A DNA stretch of 64,000 bases from Vreelandella titanicae BH1 (GCF_000336575.1 NZ_AOPO01000004.1:304477-368476); one strand, 5' to 3'. Shown: positions 19,990-29,446, counted from the first letter of the stretch. Notes: generated by a model from the sequence alone, not told the origin. Numbers and translations are program-made.

Positions 19990-21063
19990 ATGACATCTCT
20001 TGGAACACCAAGCTCCTATAAGGGTCGCGGGGCAACGTACGATCCGCACAATCGTTTTGCGCCTACCCGCAGCGAGGAGGAAGATGACGGCTGGTGGCGG
20101 GAAGAGGCCTCTACGACTATCGCTACCGAAGTGCGTGAGGAGGTGAGCAAAAGTGCTTTGTCGTGGAATCGCTCACCAGATTTACCTTTTGATCGCTCGC
20201 TGAACCCATATCGCGGCTGTGAGCACGGCTGCGTTTACTGCTATGCCCGTCCTTCTCACGCCTACTGGGACTTATCCCCAGGGCTGGATTTTGAAACCAA
20301 GCTGATTGCCCGCAGCGGCTTGGTAGAGCGGTTATCCGAAGAGCTGTGCCACCCTAATTACGTGTGTCGCCCGATCAACCTTTCCGGCAACACCGACTGT
20401 TATCAACCGTTAGAAGCTACCTACAAAACCACTCGCCGCCTGCTGGAGCTGCTACTGGAGTGTCGCCATCCGGTAACGCTGGTGACTAAAAGCACCTTAG
20501 TGCTGCGCGATTTGGAACTCCTGGCGGAGATGGCCGAACACCGGCTGGTGCGCGTGTTTGTCAGTTTGACCAGCCTGGATGCCAACTTGAAACGCACATT
20601 AGAACCACGGGCGGCATCACCTCAGGCGCGCTTGCGGGCCATTCGTGAACTGAATACCGCAGGTGTTCCAGTTGGTGCGCTCATTTCGCCGGTTATTCCG
20701 GGGCTAACCGATCATGAAATCGAAAAGCTCTTGGAAGCCGCCAGCCGTGCAGGGGCGAGAACCGCCGCCTGGATGCTGCTACGTTTACCCTATGAAGTGG
20801 CACCGCTGTTTGAAGCCTGGTTAGAAGCCCACTACCCTGAGCGCGCCGCAAAAGTGATGAGCCTAATGCGTCAGTGCCGTGGCGGTAAAGCGTACGATGC
20901 CAAGTTTGGTAAGCGCTTTCGCGGTGAAGGGGTATTTGCCGATTTAATTGCACAACGCTTTGCCCGCGCCAGCCGTCAGTGGAACATGCAGGATCGCACC
21001 GAGCAGGGCTTGAACACCCGGGATTTTCGCCCACCACGAGCGCAGCAGGATTTATTCATTTAA
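19990..21063 (+). CDS. PA0069-family radical SAM protein
   Basis: 357 residues. The cluster motif CEHGCVYC (Cx3CxxC, within YRGCEHGCVYCYARPSH) binds the 4Fe-4S centre that cleaves S-adenosylmethionine. The N-terminal stretch ALSWNRSPDLPFDRSLNPY is characteristic of the PA0069/Rv2578c group. ISPVIPGLTDHEIEKLL is the conserved late segment. The substrate of this family is unknown. The ATG at 19990 follows AGAGGTG. The gene is followed after 41 bases by a small winged-helix gene, and the pair may be cotranscribed. Confidence 0.92.
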   Translation: MTSLGTPSSYKGRGATYDPHNRFAPTRSEEEDDGWWREEASTTIATEVREEVSKSALSWNRSPDLPFDRSLNPYRGCEHGCVYCYARPSHAYWDLSPGLDFETKLIARSGLVERLSEELCHPNYVCRPINLSGNTDCYQPLEATYKTTRRLLELLLECRHPVTLVTKSTLVLRDLELLAEMAEHRLVRVFVSLTSLDANLKRTLEPRAASPQARLRAIRELNTAGVPVGALISPVIPGLTDHEIEKLLEAASRAGARTAAWMLLRLPYEVAPLFEAWLEAHYPERAAKVMSLMRQCRGGKAYDAKFGKRFRGEGVFADLIAQRFARASRQWNMQDRTEQGLNTRDFRPPRAQQDLFI

Positions 21064-21104
21064 GCTAAGCAGCACGCGCATAAATCAGCTGCAAAGGAAG
21101 TCGA

Positions 21105-21401
21105 ATGCCTGCTCTAAGCAAAACCAAATCGAGTTTTTACCGCCGCTTATACGTCGCCCATTTGATCGAACAAGGTGCTGCCAGCGTGCCTGCACTCATT
21201 GAGGCCACCGGCATGCCGCGGCGCACCGCCCAGGATACGATTGCATCGCTTGCCGAGCTGGATATCGAGTGTGTATTTACTAAGGATGACGGCGAGCGCC
21301 ACAACATCGGTCGCTACCAGATACGTGATTGGGGGGCGATAGATCCACGTTGGGTGGCCACACACGCGGAACGATTAAAGCAAGCGCTAGGCTATCCGTA
21401 A
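21105..21401 (+). CDS. Small winged-helix DNA-binding protein (HTH_43 type)
   Basis: 98 residues. The sequence FYRRLYVAHLIEQGAASVPAL then MPRRTAQDTIASLAELDI reads as a winged helix-turn-helix, followed by a beta wing (FTKDDGERHNIGRYQIRDWG). The closing WVATHAERLKQALGYP is typical for the family. Such proteins are conserved in gammaproteobacteria without a known target. The ribosome site AAGGAAG lies 6 bases before the ATG. It may regulate its radical SAM neighbour, which is inference from adjacency only. Confidence 0.82.
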   Translation: MPALSKTKSSFYRRLYVAHLIEQGAASVPALIEATGMPRRTAQDTIASLAELDIECVFTKDDGERHNIGRYQIRDWGAIDPRWVATHAERLKQALGYP

Positions 21402-21424
21402 TAAGGGCGATTTAAGCCGACCAT

Positions 21425-23626
21425 TTAAGTATTCTCGTCTGGCTCTGCCCAGGCCAGCCGTGCAGCGTTGAGGGTAACCGTCAGCGAGCTTGCCGCCATA
21501 GCGAGTACCGCTACTAGCGGGGGGATCGCCATCAGCACCACCAGCCCGAGTGCCAGGGTGTTGTAGAGCGCCGAAAAGAGCAGGTTCTGAACCATGATGC
21601 GCCGCGTGCGTTTAGCAATGCTGAGCAGTTTCACGACACCACCTATCCCCGGCGTCATTAGCTGCGCGGAAGCGCCCTCCCGGGCAGCTTCGCTGGCACT
21701 CAGTGGTGCGATGCCAACATCGGCCGCAGCCAAACTCAAGGTATCGTTTAAGCCATCCCCCACATAGAGCGTTGGCGATGGCAACCCTTGCAAAAGCCGC
21801 GCTTTGGCTTCAGGCGAGCGCTGGGCATAGCAAGCTTCACGGGCAAGCCCTATCTGCTCACCTAACCAACTAACTGCCCCCTGCCTATCGCCACTGATCA
21901 TTGCCACCACACACCCTTCATGCAGCAGGTATTTCATGCTTTTTTCAGCGTCTTCCACCGGCTGATCAGCAAGGTAGAGCGTGGCTAACCAGCCTGTACC
22001 ATCAGACACCATCACTTGAGAAGCAAAGGCCAGCGTTGTGTCTTCCTCTTGGTCTGGCAGCACAACCTGCTGGTTGGTTAGCCAACTAGCGCTACCGACT
22101 ATCAGCCACTCACCGCTGTTAAGTTGCACGCGGCGGCCTTCCCCTGGGGTGTCGTTAACCTGCAGACATTTCTCAGGGTGATGATTGTCTTGACGGTTCG
22201 ACCAGCGCGCTAAAGCTTGTGCCAAGGGATGTTCGCTGCCAGCAACAGCGGCACTGAGCTTGCGCTGCAAAGTGTGCTTATCAATGCCCTCCCTGGCCTG
22301 CCAGTACAGCACCGAGTGGCTACCAGTGGTTAAGGTACCGGTTTTATCCAGCGCTACCGAGCGAATGTGTGCCAGGATTTCGAGCGCTGCCGGGTCGCGT
22401 AGCGCAACACCCTGCTGCATGGCCTGGCCGCTACCAGCAAGACTTGCCAGCGGCACCGCAAGCCCCACGGCGCAAGGGCAAGCAACCACTAACACCGAAA
22501 GTGCGCGCACAAAGGCTTCCTCCCAGCCCAGCCCAAATAGCAACGCAACAGGCAGCGTTAACATCGCTAGCACTAGGGCTAGCGGGCTTAGCCAAGCAGC
22601 AAAACGGTCAGCAAGCTTCTGTAATTCGCCTTTTTTAGCCTGATAGCGGCGCATTTCGTCACAAAGCTGATCCAGTCGTCGCTTGCCTACGCCTGCGCTC
22701 ACCTGCATTACCAGCGGCGTTGTCCCCAGGTAGCGGCAGCCCGCATAGACCTTCTGTCCGGCATAAAAGTGGCGCGGCAGGCTTTCGCCGGTAAGCGAAG
22801 CAGTATCGATCCAACCTGAGTCTTCCAGGATCCCATCAAGGGCTATCAACTCACCGGGCGCTAGCTCGACGCGCGTTCCCTTCATCACTTCATCCACAGG
22901 AACCGATCCCCAGCGCTCGTTCTGCCAAACGGTTATGTCATCATTTGGAAGCGCCAGAGCATCAAGCGCTTTTAGCCCACGGTGACGGCACAGCGTTTCT
23001 ACCAGCCGACCAACCAGTAAAAGTACAATCAGCATCACCGCCGTGTCGAAATAGACCTCTGCAGAACCGCGCCATAGTAGCCAAACAGAGACCATCACCG
23101 CGCCGATAACACCCAGGCTAACCAAAACATCCATACCGGGGCGCTTGGCGAGCAGCGTTCGCCACCCGGCCCGGTAAAACGGCACGCCTGCGAACAGCAC
23201 GACAGGTAAGGAGAATGCCCCCGATACCCACGCCACCACCAGTTCAATCCGCTCCGAAGGCAATGCACCCGCATATATCAATAGTGAAGCGAGCATCGTC
23301 CACATGCCGAACAGCGAACCGACCATTAACCTCAGCGTCAGGTAGCGGCTCTCCTCTTCTAAACGTCCATGGGCATCTGCCACCGGCTCAAGTTCCGTAA
23401 GCCGATAGCCCAAACGTTTAACCTTTGGGGCGAGCGTTGGGAGCTGGACAGCGGCGGGTGTACCGCTGATGCAGAGGGCTGCACTTGGGTAGTGGACGCT
23501 AACCTCATGCACGCCTTCGAGCCGCTTTAGAGAGCCCTCCACGGCCAGGGCACAGCTGGTGCACCACATACCGTGGAGGGTATAGAGCTGCTCTTCCTCT
23601 TTGTTAAGCGCATCGCTTACAGGCAA
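21425..23626 (-). CDS. Copper-translocating P-type ATPase, CcoI/CopA-like
   Basis: Inner-membrane heavy-metal ATPase, 733 residues. The N-terminal metal-binding site is WCTSC in an HMA domain. Six to eight membrane segments follow, with the CPC metal motif (VACPCAVGLA), the phosphorylation site DKTGTLT, the HP motif in SEHPLAQAL, and the hinge GDGLNDT. The set defines a P1B-type ATPase for monovalent copper. CcoI-type members supply copper to respiratory oxidases. Placement directly behind the oxidase genes, overlapping the small membrane protein by 10 bases, supports a role in loading the CuA and CuB sites (inference) rather than bulk detoxification. Confidence 0.92.
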   Translation of the reverse strand: MPVSDALNKEEEQLYTLHGMWCTSCALAVEGSLKRLEGVHEVSVHYPSAALCISGTPAAVQLPTLAPKVKRLGYRLTELEPVADAHGRLEEESRYLTLRLMVGSLFGMWTMLASLLIYAGALPSERIELVVAWVSGAFSLPVVLFAGVPFYRAGWRTLLAKRPGMDVLVSLGVIGAVMVSVWLLWRGSAEVYFDTAVMLIVLLLVGRLVETLCRHRGLKALDALALPNDDITVWQNERWGSVPVDEVMKGTRVELAPGELIALDGILEDSGWIDTASLTGESLPRHFYAGQKVYAGCRYLGTTPLVMQVSAGVGKRRLDQLCDEMRRYQAKKGELQKLADRFAAWLSPLALVLAMLTLPVALLFGLGWEEAFVRALSVLVVACPCAVGLAVPLASLAGSGQAMQQGVALRDPAALEILAHIRSVALDKTGTLTTGSHSVLYWQAREGIDKHTLQRKLSAAVAGSEHPLAQALARWSNRQDNHHPEKCLQVNDTPGEGRRVQLNSGEWLIVGSASWLTNQQVVLPDQEEDTTLAFASQVMVSDGTGWLATLYLADQPVEDAEKSMKYLLHEGCVVAMISGDRQGAVSWLGEQIGLAREACYAQRSPEAKARLLQGLPSPTLYVGDGLNDTLSLAAADVGIAPLSASEAAREGASAQLMTPGIGGVVKLLSIAKRTRRIMVQNLLFSALYNTLALGLVVLMAIPPLVAVLAMAASSLTVTLNAARLAWAEPDENT

Positions 23627-23973
23627 GGCGGAATACCAATAATCGGCATTGCAGCAAACACAACGCTTAAGGTAGAGAAAAGATACAGCCCGGCGGAAAC
23701 AGTGGCATTAAAGCGCAGCCGCCCTTCATGGCGCCTAGCCATGCGGCAACAACCCACTGTTAGCACCGCCAGTAACGCAATCGCCGCGATACTAACCACC
23801 AGCAGCATAGCGTTTACCAGGGTGAATACGCCCTGCTCGGGAGCAGGCGGCGCAACTGAGCAGGCTATTGCGTGCCCGCCGTAAACGGCTACGAACCAGA
23901 TACACCATAGCGTTAAGCCAATGACGAAATGTAAGGGATGGGTAAGATGTAACCGCTGCATCGTGATGGACAT
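23617..23973 (-). CDS. Small membrane protein of the oxidase operon, unknown function
   Basis: 118 residues with about three hydrophobic segments: HFVIGLTLWCIWFVAVYGG, LVNAMLLVVSIAAIALLAVL, and a C-terminal one ending in PIIGIPPCL. A Cys-Cys pair (VGCCRMARR) follows the second segment. I do not recognise a named family with certainty. It lies between the fused oxidase subunit (4-base gap) and the copper ATPase (10-base overlap) on the same strand, so it belongs to the operon. A role in oxidase assembly or as a small subunit is plausible. Confidence 0.8.
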   Translation of the reverse strand: MSITMQRLHLTHPLHFVIGLTLWCIWFVAVYGGHAIACSVAPPAPEQGVFTLVNAMLLVVSIAAIALLAVLTVGCCRMARRHEGRLRFNATVSAGLYLFSTLSVVFAAMPIIGIPPCL

Positions 23974-23977
23974 TAAC

Positions 23978-26518
23978 TTAGCTCCCTATCACACGCGGCA
24001 ACACGGCAAGCGCGCCCACGAGTATCCAGAACGTCACCAGGTTATAGCGCCACCACTGGGCAACCACGGCAGGCTCGAAAGGCGCATGGGCACCCACATA
24101 GCCATAACCTACCCGCAGCCCCTGAAGCAGGGTCAGCACCGCGCCTAAACCGCCGTGTAGCAGCGCATAGGCCAGCCCGACCATAATGATCGCATCATGG
24201 GAGGTTTCGGTCACCGCCAAGTCTGCACTCAACAGCACCCAAAGCGTTATCGCAACCTGAACAAAGCCTAGGGCACTGATGCAATACATGCCCACAGCCA
24301 GCCCCGCATCCTTACCCTGGCGCAAACCGCGCACCAGTTTTTCGAGAATTCCCACGCCAGCAGTTAGCGCCACCCCGGCAAGGATCAGCCCCACCAAGGA
24401 GAGCGGTGAGGTCTCAGGCATCCGCCACTCAGGGGACACCGTCCATAGATAGAACCAGCCAAACAGGTAAGAGAGAAAGAACGAACCATTGGCCAGCAGC
24501 GTGATCGACATGGCCCATAAGCCTGGACCATCCATGGTGCGCGAGTGCAGCGGTGGATCACCGGGGGCTACCTCTGCATCTGGCGCCGCTTTTGGATGCG
24601 CACCATTCTCCCAAGACCAGCGCAGTAGAAATAGTCCGGCCACGACAACGGCTATACCCGCCAGCGGATATAGCCGCGTCAGCAGGCTTAAACACACCAC
24701 GGCCAATGCCATTGCGGCGAACAGCGGCCACCAGGAGTTACCCGGCAGGTGAATGATTTCACGCACTTTGCCCGTTAATGGGTCGGTGCCCCACATCTCC
24801 CGCCGGCCATGGGTAGCCACCGCCAAGCTATGTTGCCCTTCTGCCATGGTGCGCGGTAGATCCGGGTCATCCCATAGTGGGTGGCGCGTATCGATCTTTG
24901 GCAGGCTGACAAAGTTATAGGCGCTGGGTGGCATACTGTTGGCCCACTCCAGGGTATCCGCGTTCCAGGGATTATGCTTAGCGGGTTTGCCAAAACGGAA
25001 GTGCAGCGCAAAATCCAGCAGCACCATGGCAATCCCCGCCGACATAATAAAGCTACTCATGGATGACAGCAGGTTGAAAATATCCCAGCCCATGCCCGTT
25101 TCATAAGAGTAGACCCGCCGCGGCATCCCCAAAAGGCCAGTCCAGTGCATGATCAAGAAAGTGCCATTAAAGCCCAAAAAGGTGAGCCAAAAGCCCCATT
25201 TGCCCAGGGTTTCAGAAGGCATTCGCCCTGAAAACAGCGGCAGCCAGTAGTAGAGTCCGGCAATCAGCGGGAAGAACATGCCCCCCACCAACACATAGTG
25301 CATATGCGCCACCACAAAGTGGGTATCGTGCACCTGCCAGTTAAAGGGCACCAGCGCCAGCATTACTCCAGTCAAACCTCCACACACGAAGATAATCAGG
25401 AAGCCCATGATCCATAGCATTGGAAGCTTCATTTTGGGCTTACCCAGCCATAGCGTAGCCAGCCAGACAAACACCTGAATCGCGGTAGGTACCGCCACCA
25501 GCATACTGGCCGCGGAGAAGAATGCTTGAGCCAGTTGCGGAATCCCCACGGTAAACATGTGGTGAACCCATAGTCCGAAACTGATAAAGCCTGTCACGGT
25601 AATGGCGAAGACCACCCAGCCGTAACCAACGATCGGACGGCCAGCAAACACTGGTATCAGCGTGGAGACAATGCCCGCCGCAGGCAGGAAAATGATGTAA
25701 ACCTCGGGATGGCCGAACAGCCAAAATAGGTGCTGCCATAGAATCGGATCACCGCCACCGGTCACTTCAAAAAAGGGCATCCCCACTGCGCGCTCAAGCT
25801 CCAGTAGAATACTGCCCAGAATCAGCGGCGGGAAACCGACCACGATCATCAGCGCCATGGCAAGGATATACCAGGCAAACAGCGGCATTTTGTGCAGCGC
25901 CATGCCCTGAGTGCGTGTACGCAGTATCGAGACCACCAATTCGACCCCGGCAGACAGCGCGGAGATCTCAACGAAGGTGATCCCTAACAGCCAGAAATCT
26001 GAGCCCAAACCCGGTGAATACTCGCTGCCACTGAGCGGGGTATACATAAACCAGCCGCTATTAGGCGCCATCTCCAGAATCAAACTAAACGATAGGATGA
26101 TACCGCCAAACAGATAGCACCAGTAACCCAGGGATGTTAGCCGTGGGCAGACCAGATCTCGGGCGCCGATCATCTTGGGAATCATATAAATCGCCAACCC
26201 TTCCAGCATGGGGATGGCGAACAGAAACATCATCACCGTGCCATGCATGGTGGTGACTTGGCTATAGATATCCGGCGACATAAAGTCTTGATCAGGGAGC
26301 GCCAGCTGGGTGCGCACCAGCATGGCTAACAGCCCGCCGAGCAAGAAGAACGCCATCCCGGTCACCATAAAGCGCAGGCCGAGAGTGGTGTGATTCACAA
26401 TGGTGAGGGCTTTTAAGCCACGCGGATTGCCCCAGATATCGTGCAAGTCACTGTGCAACTGGTTGGGGCCTGCGATGTTATCACCTTCTGGGGTCGCTTC
26501 ACGGTTAATGGTGGTCAT
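23978..26518 (-). CDS. Cytochrome c oxidase, fused subunits I and III
   Basis: 846 residues from the chosen start; a haem-copper oxidase of the A family. The subunit I half has the haem and CuB ligands: TMHGTVMMF, HPEVYIIFLPAAG with the His-Tyr pair, the HH pair in WVHHMFTVG, and HFVVAHMHYVLVGG. A hydrophilic bridge (about residues 530-620) leads to a C-terminal subunit III-like part (GLWAMSITLLANGSFFLSYL and the following helices). Fusion of I and III is known in caa3-type enzymes. The start at 26518 is chosen because ATG overlaps the subunit II stop as ATGA; an in-frame TTG at 26539 would only add 7 residues inside subunit II. Pumps protons while reducing oxygen. Confidence 0.93.
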   Translation of the reverse strand: MTTINREATPEGDNIAGPNQLHSDLHDIWGNPRGLKALTIVNHTTLGLRFMVTGMAFFLLGGLLAMLVRTQLALPDQDFMSPDIYSQVTTMHGTVMMFLFAIPMLEGLAIYMIPKMIGARDLVCPRLTSLGYWCYLFGGIILSFSLILEMAPNSGWFMYTPLSGSEYSPGLGSDFWLLGITFVEISALSAGVELVVSILRTRTQGMALHKMPLFAWYILAMALMIVVGFPPLILGSILLELERAVGMPFFEVTGGGDPILWQHLFWLFGHPEVYIIFLPAAGIVSTLIPVFAGRPIVGYGWVVFAITVTGFISFGLWVHHMFTVGIPQLAQAFFSAASMLVAVPTAIQVFVWLATLWLGKPKMKLPMLWIMGFLIIFVCGGLTGVMLALVPFNWQVHDTHFVVAHMHYVLVGGMFFPLIAGLYYWLPLFSGRMPSETLGKWGFWLTFLGFNGTFLIMHWTGLLGMPRRVYSYETGMGWDIFNLLSSMSSFIMSAGIAMVLLDFALHFRFGKPAKHNPWNADTLEWANSMPPSAYNFVSLPKIDTRHPLWDDPDLPRTMAEGQHSLAVATHGRREMWGTDPLTGKVREIIHLPGNSWWPLFAAMALAVVCLSLLTRLYPLAGIAVVVAGLFLLRWSWENGAHPKAAPDAEVAPGDPPLHSRTMDGPGLWAMSITLLANGSFFLSYLFGWFYLWTVSPEWRMPETSPLSLVGLILAGVALTAGVGILEKLVRGLRQGKDAGLAVGMYCISALGFVQVAITLWVLLSADLAVTETSHDAIIMVGLAYALLHGGLGAVLTLLQGLRVGYGYVGAHAPFEPAVVAQWWRYNLVTFWILVGALAVLPRVIGS

Positions 26519-27558
26519 GGGGTTAGCGTCTCCAGCCAAGCCCCCAGGGACGCCAAGGTGGCCGTCTCAATATCATCGTGGGGCGGCATTTTGTTGCCCG
26601 GTTTTAAGCGTTGGTGGTGCTTAAGCCAGTGGGTAACTGCGCCCTCCTTCATGGCTATTATCCCTGCCCCTAGGCTAGTCCGACTGCCAAGATCAGAAAG
26701 ATCCGGCCCCTCCTCCCCAGAGGATAGTCCCGCTACCCGGTGGCAGCTCGCGCAATGGGTCATAAATGCCTCCCTGGCAGGCTCATGCTGCTGATCGTTT
26801 GCAGCTAGCGACGATAATGCTTTCGTTTGACGGGCGGCCAGCCAAGCGTCGTACTCGTCACGCCCGACGGCTTCCACATAGAGTTGCATCTGGGCATGTT
26901 GGGCGCCGCAGAACTCTGCGCACTGAGCACCAAATACCGCCGGTTCGTCCGCTTCCAAGCGTATTTTGTTCACTCGCCCTGGGATCATATCGATCTTGCC
27001 GCCCAGGCGAGGCACCCAGAAAGCGTGAATAACGTCCGCACCCGTAACGTGAAAATCGACTGGCTCACCAGCGGGCATGATGAGCTGATTTGAAGTCACC
27101 ACCTCTCCCCCTTCTGCGCCGGGGTAGCGCACTTCCCACCACCACTGGTGGCCAATCACTTCAATTACCTCCGGCGGTTCTGCCAGGGGCAACGGTAAAA
27201 GCCGCTGGCCGGTGGGCACACCAAAGGCCAGTAGTGCGGTAATGCTGGCCACCGGCAGCACAATGCCACCGCCAATAATCCAGCGACGCGCTATTTTTCG
27301 CTCCTCGGCAGGCGTACGTACGACCTCCTTGCGCTTGAAGGTATACAGCCAAAAAGCAGTCACCAGCACCAATACCACAGTGCCAAAACTCAGCATTACC
27401 CACCAAATCATCGCCACGTCTCGCGCGGCTTGGCCTGCCGGGTCTAGAATAGACTTATCCCCCGCGCAACCGGCTAATAGCAGGCTGGCTAGCAGCGCTA
27501 GCGGTGTGCCAAGTGAGTTGACCCGCTGCTTGGTTAAGCGTTGAATAATCAGCCTCAT
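26515..27558 (-). CDS. Cytochrome c oxidase subunit II with a C-terminal cytochrome c domain (caa3 type)
   Basis: 347 residues. The N-terminus is a lipoprotein signal with lipobox LLAGC, then two membrane helices. The CuA site is seen as the HAFWVPRLGG region and CAEFCGAQHAQM (Cx3Cx3H). A haem c domain follows with CASCH near residue 270 and an M in NKMPPHDD that could be the sixth ligand. A longer frame extends 519 bases upstream to 28077, but that part is polar, without family similarity, and antisense to the DUF2231 gene. The start ATG at 27558 has AAGGAAT upstream and gives the expected signal peptide. The gene accepts electrons from cytochrome c and is coupled to the fused subunit by ATGA. 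Confidence 0.93.
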   Translation of the reverse strand: MRLIIQRLTKQRVNSLGTPLALLASLLLAGCAGDKSILDPAGQAARDVAMIWWVMLSFGTVVLVLVTAFWLYTFKRKEVVRTPAEERKIARRWIIGGGIVLPVASITALLAFGVPTGQRLLPLPLAEPPEVIEVIGHQWWWEVRYPGAEGGEVVTSNQLIMPAGEPVDFHVTGADVIHAFWVPRLGGKIDMIPGRVNKIRLEADEPAVFGAQCAEFCGAQHAQMQLYVEAVGRDEYDAWLAARQTKALSSLAANDQQHEPAREAFMTHCASCHRVAGLSSGEEGPDLSDLGSRTSLGAGIIAMKEGAVTHWLKHHQRLKPGNKMPPHDDIETATLASLGAWLETLTP

Positions 27559-27594
27559 CCCTTGAATTCCTTTTTCTGCCCACAGGAAGTGATC

Positions 27595-28056
27595 ATGGCA
27601 AAGCCTCGCCAGCGCTCGATTAAAAGCCACGCATCTCTCGCCGGCCATCCGCTTCATCCCGTGATGATTCACTTTCCCGTCGCGGCCCTGATGGCGCTGG
27701 TGGCAAGCGATATCGGTTTCCTGCTTAGCGGCGACCCATTCTGGTTGCGCGCCAGCTTGTGGCTGGCCGGTGTCGGCGCATTTGGCGGTTGGATTGCCAG
27801 CACGGCAGGCATTATTGACCTGGTCACTGTGCCGCGCATTCGCCGCCTGATTACCGGCTGGAGCCACGCTATCGTCGCGGTGGTGATGCTCTCGTTGGCG
27901 TCGCTGAACTGGCTGCTGCGCTTCAACGACCCGAGTGCGATTTTGCCTTGGGGGCTGGCCGTATCGCTGCTCACCGCCGCGTTGATCGCTTTGGCAGGCT
28001 GGTTGGGTGGGCAGTTGGTGTATGAGCACGCCGTGGGGGTCGACGTTGAGGATTAA
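27595..28056 (+). CDS. DUF2231-family membrane protein
   Basis: 153 residues, four membrane segments, with the family start HASLAGHPLHPVMIHFPVA. Family members are found near oxidases and other redox genes, and some carry haem or metal-binding histidines; the two histidines in GHPLHP and one in MIHF fit. The ATG at 27595 follows AGGAAG; an in-frame upstream start at 27541 would overlap coxB more. It is divergent from subunit II with only 36 bases between starts, so its promoter must overlap the subunit II coding region or its leader. Confidence 0.85.
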   Translation: MAKPRQRSIKSHASLAGHPLHPVMIHFPVAALMALVASDIGFLLSGDPFWLRASLWLAGVGAFGGWIASTAGIIDLVTVPRIRRLITGWSHAIVAVVMLSLASLNWLLRFNDPSAILPWGLAVSLLTAALIALAGWLGGQLVYEHAVGVDVED

Positions 28057-28081
28057 AACTAAGCTGTTAAAAGACACGGCG

Positions 28082-28507
28082 TTAGCTCCAATCCAGTGGC
28101 TTAGCTAACACAAGCCCCAGCACACCTATAATGCCCGCTAACGCAACACATAGCGCCGTCCAGTTGGCGGGTTTTACCCAGCGGTAGTGGCCCATCTCAA
28201 GGCGCAAGATTAACCAGCCAAAGCTGCCATGAGCGGCGACCATGGCCACTACGGCACCCAGCTTTAAGATCAGCCAGCCGCCCAACACACCATGGATGAG
28301 AAATAGCAGCGTGCCCGAGGCAATAGCCACTAAAGCGGCCGGGGTAGCGACTGAGTTATAAAAAAACCGCGGCATGGGCGGTGTGCCCTGAGCGAAGCCC
28401 GCGTCTTTGCGAAGCTGCAGTGCCTGGCTAAGCAAGGCGGGCAGATAAAGCAGTGAGCCGCACCAGATCACTAGCGCGGCAATGTGAAGCAGTTTAAGCC
28501 AAGGCAT
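28082..28507 (-). CDS. CopD/HemJ-like membrane protein
   Basis: 141 residues, four membrane segments starting with MPWLKLLHIAALVIWCGSLL. The early His and the Gly-Ser turn match the short CopD-like group (related to the HemJ fold) rather than the full copper-resistance CopD. RFFYNSVATPAALVAIASG is typical of this set. AAGGAAG lies 8 bases before the ATG at 28507; the in-frame ATG at 28546 has no comparable site. Adjacent to the oxidase block and converging with DUF2231, so a link to haem or copper handling is plausible. Confidence 0.78.
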   Translation of the reverse strand: MPWLKLLHIAALVIWCGSLLYLPALLSQALQLRKDAGFAQGTPPMPRFFYNSVATPAALVAIASGTLLFLIHGVLGGWLILKLGAVVAMVAAHGSFGWLILRLEMGHYRWVKPANWTALCVALAGIIGVLGLVLAKPLDWS

Positions 28508-28585
28508 CGGGGCTTCCTTGCGTTGCGTAAGGCGGGGGCAGATCACCCCTAACCTTAGTCAAAGCCCCCCTTTATGGCTAGCCGT

Positions 28586-29446
28586 TCAACTTACCTGGAT
28601 CTCATAACCAGTGAATTTGCGGAGATTAATGACCCCACTATCAAGGATCAAATACTGCCCTTTGACGCCTTGCAGCACGCCTTCGACCAGCGGCTGTTTA
28701 TCAAAGTTATGCGACACCACTTTTTTGGGAAAAACGCTGACGGGGTAGTGAAAATGTTGCGCTGGCTGTTCCAACAAGCGAATGGCGTCCGCACCATGGG
28801 TTTCGCGCAGTTGGTGCAACCCATCGGCTAGCAGGGTTAGCAAACGGTCACGCTCGGCACTTAAATCCATGGTTTCGACGTCGCCCTTGAGCATCGCACG
28901 CCAATTGGTGCGGTCGGCCACCTGCTCTTTAAACAGCATTTCGACAAAACCGGACTGCTGACGAGTATCCACTTCAAGAATCGGCAGCGCCTGGATCGCG
29001 CCTTGATCCAGCCAGCGGGTAGGCATTTGGGTTTTGCGAGTGATGCCGACTTTAAGCCCCGACGAGTTAGCCAAATAGACGATATGGGGCTGGAAGCAGT
29101 GCCGCTCGCCCCACTCCGGCTCACGGCAAGTGCCTTGGAAAAAGTGGCAGGTTTCCGGCTTCATAATGCAGGTATCGCACTGGGCTAGCCGCTTGAAGCA
29201 GGGGTAACAGTGGCCTTGGGCAAAGCTCTTCTTGGTTGCTCGCCCGCAGTGGGTACAGGCAATTGCTCCCGTCCAACGCAGGCTGAGCGGTTCACCGATA
29301 CGCTCGTTAAGCGCAACACGGTGCTCACCCGCGCGCAAGTGGTAAACCACCGGTTGCTCTTGGTGGCCAGGTAGCGCTGCCGCCATTTTGCTTAAACAGC
29401 CCTGTACTGAAAAGCCCGGTACTGCCGCTTCAATCACGCGTGGCAT
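28586..29446 (-). CDS. DUF2797-family cysteine-rich protein
   Basis: 286 residues. A Cys-rich middle part is visible: CTHCGRATKK, GHCYPCFKRL, CDTCIMKPETC and GTCREPEWGERHC, which looks like two or three zinc-ribbon knuckles. The later part KVGITRKTQMPTRWLDQGA is the conserved GIY-YIG-like segment of this family. The function is unknown. Its start overlaps the 3' end of the YeaC gene by 17 bases, so the two are probably cotranscribed with the rhomboid gene upstream. Confidence 0.88.
   Translation of the reverse strand: MPRVIEAAVPGFSVQGCLSKMAAALPGHQEQPVVYHLRAGEHRVALNERIGEPLSLRWTGAIACTHCGRATKKSFAQGHCYPCFKRLAQCDTCIMKPETCHFFQGTCREPEWGERHCFQPHIVYLANSSGLKVGITRKTQMPTRWLDQGAIQALPILEVDTRQQSGFVEMLFKEQVADRTNWRAMLKGDVETMDLSAERDRLLTLLADGLHQLRETHGADAIRLLEQPAQHFHYPVSVFPKKVVSHNFDKQPLVEGVLQGVKGQYLILDSGVINLRKFTGYEIQVS

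Noticed and set aside
26519..26539. TTG start of the fused oxidase subunit at 26539
   Set aside because: The ATG at 26518 overlaps the subunit II stop as ATGA and fits the family; the TTG adds only seven residues.
27559..28077. N-terminal extension of the oxidase subunit II frame by about 173 residues
   Set aside because: The added part is polar, has no family similarity and lies antisense to the DUF2231 gene. A lipoprotein signal peptide begins exactly at 27558.
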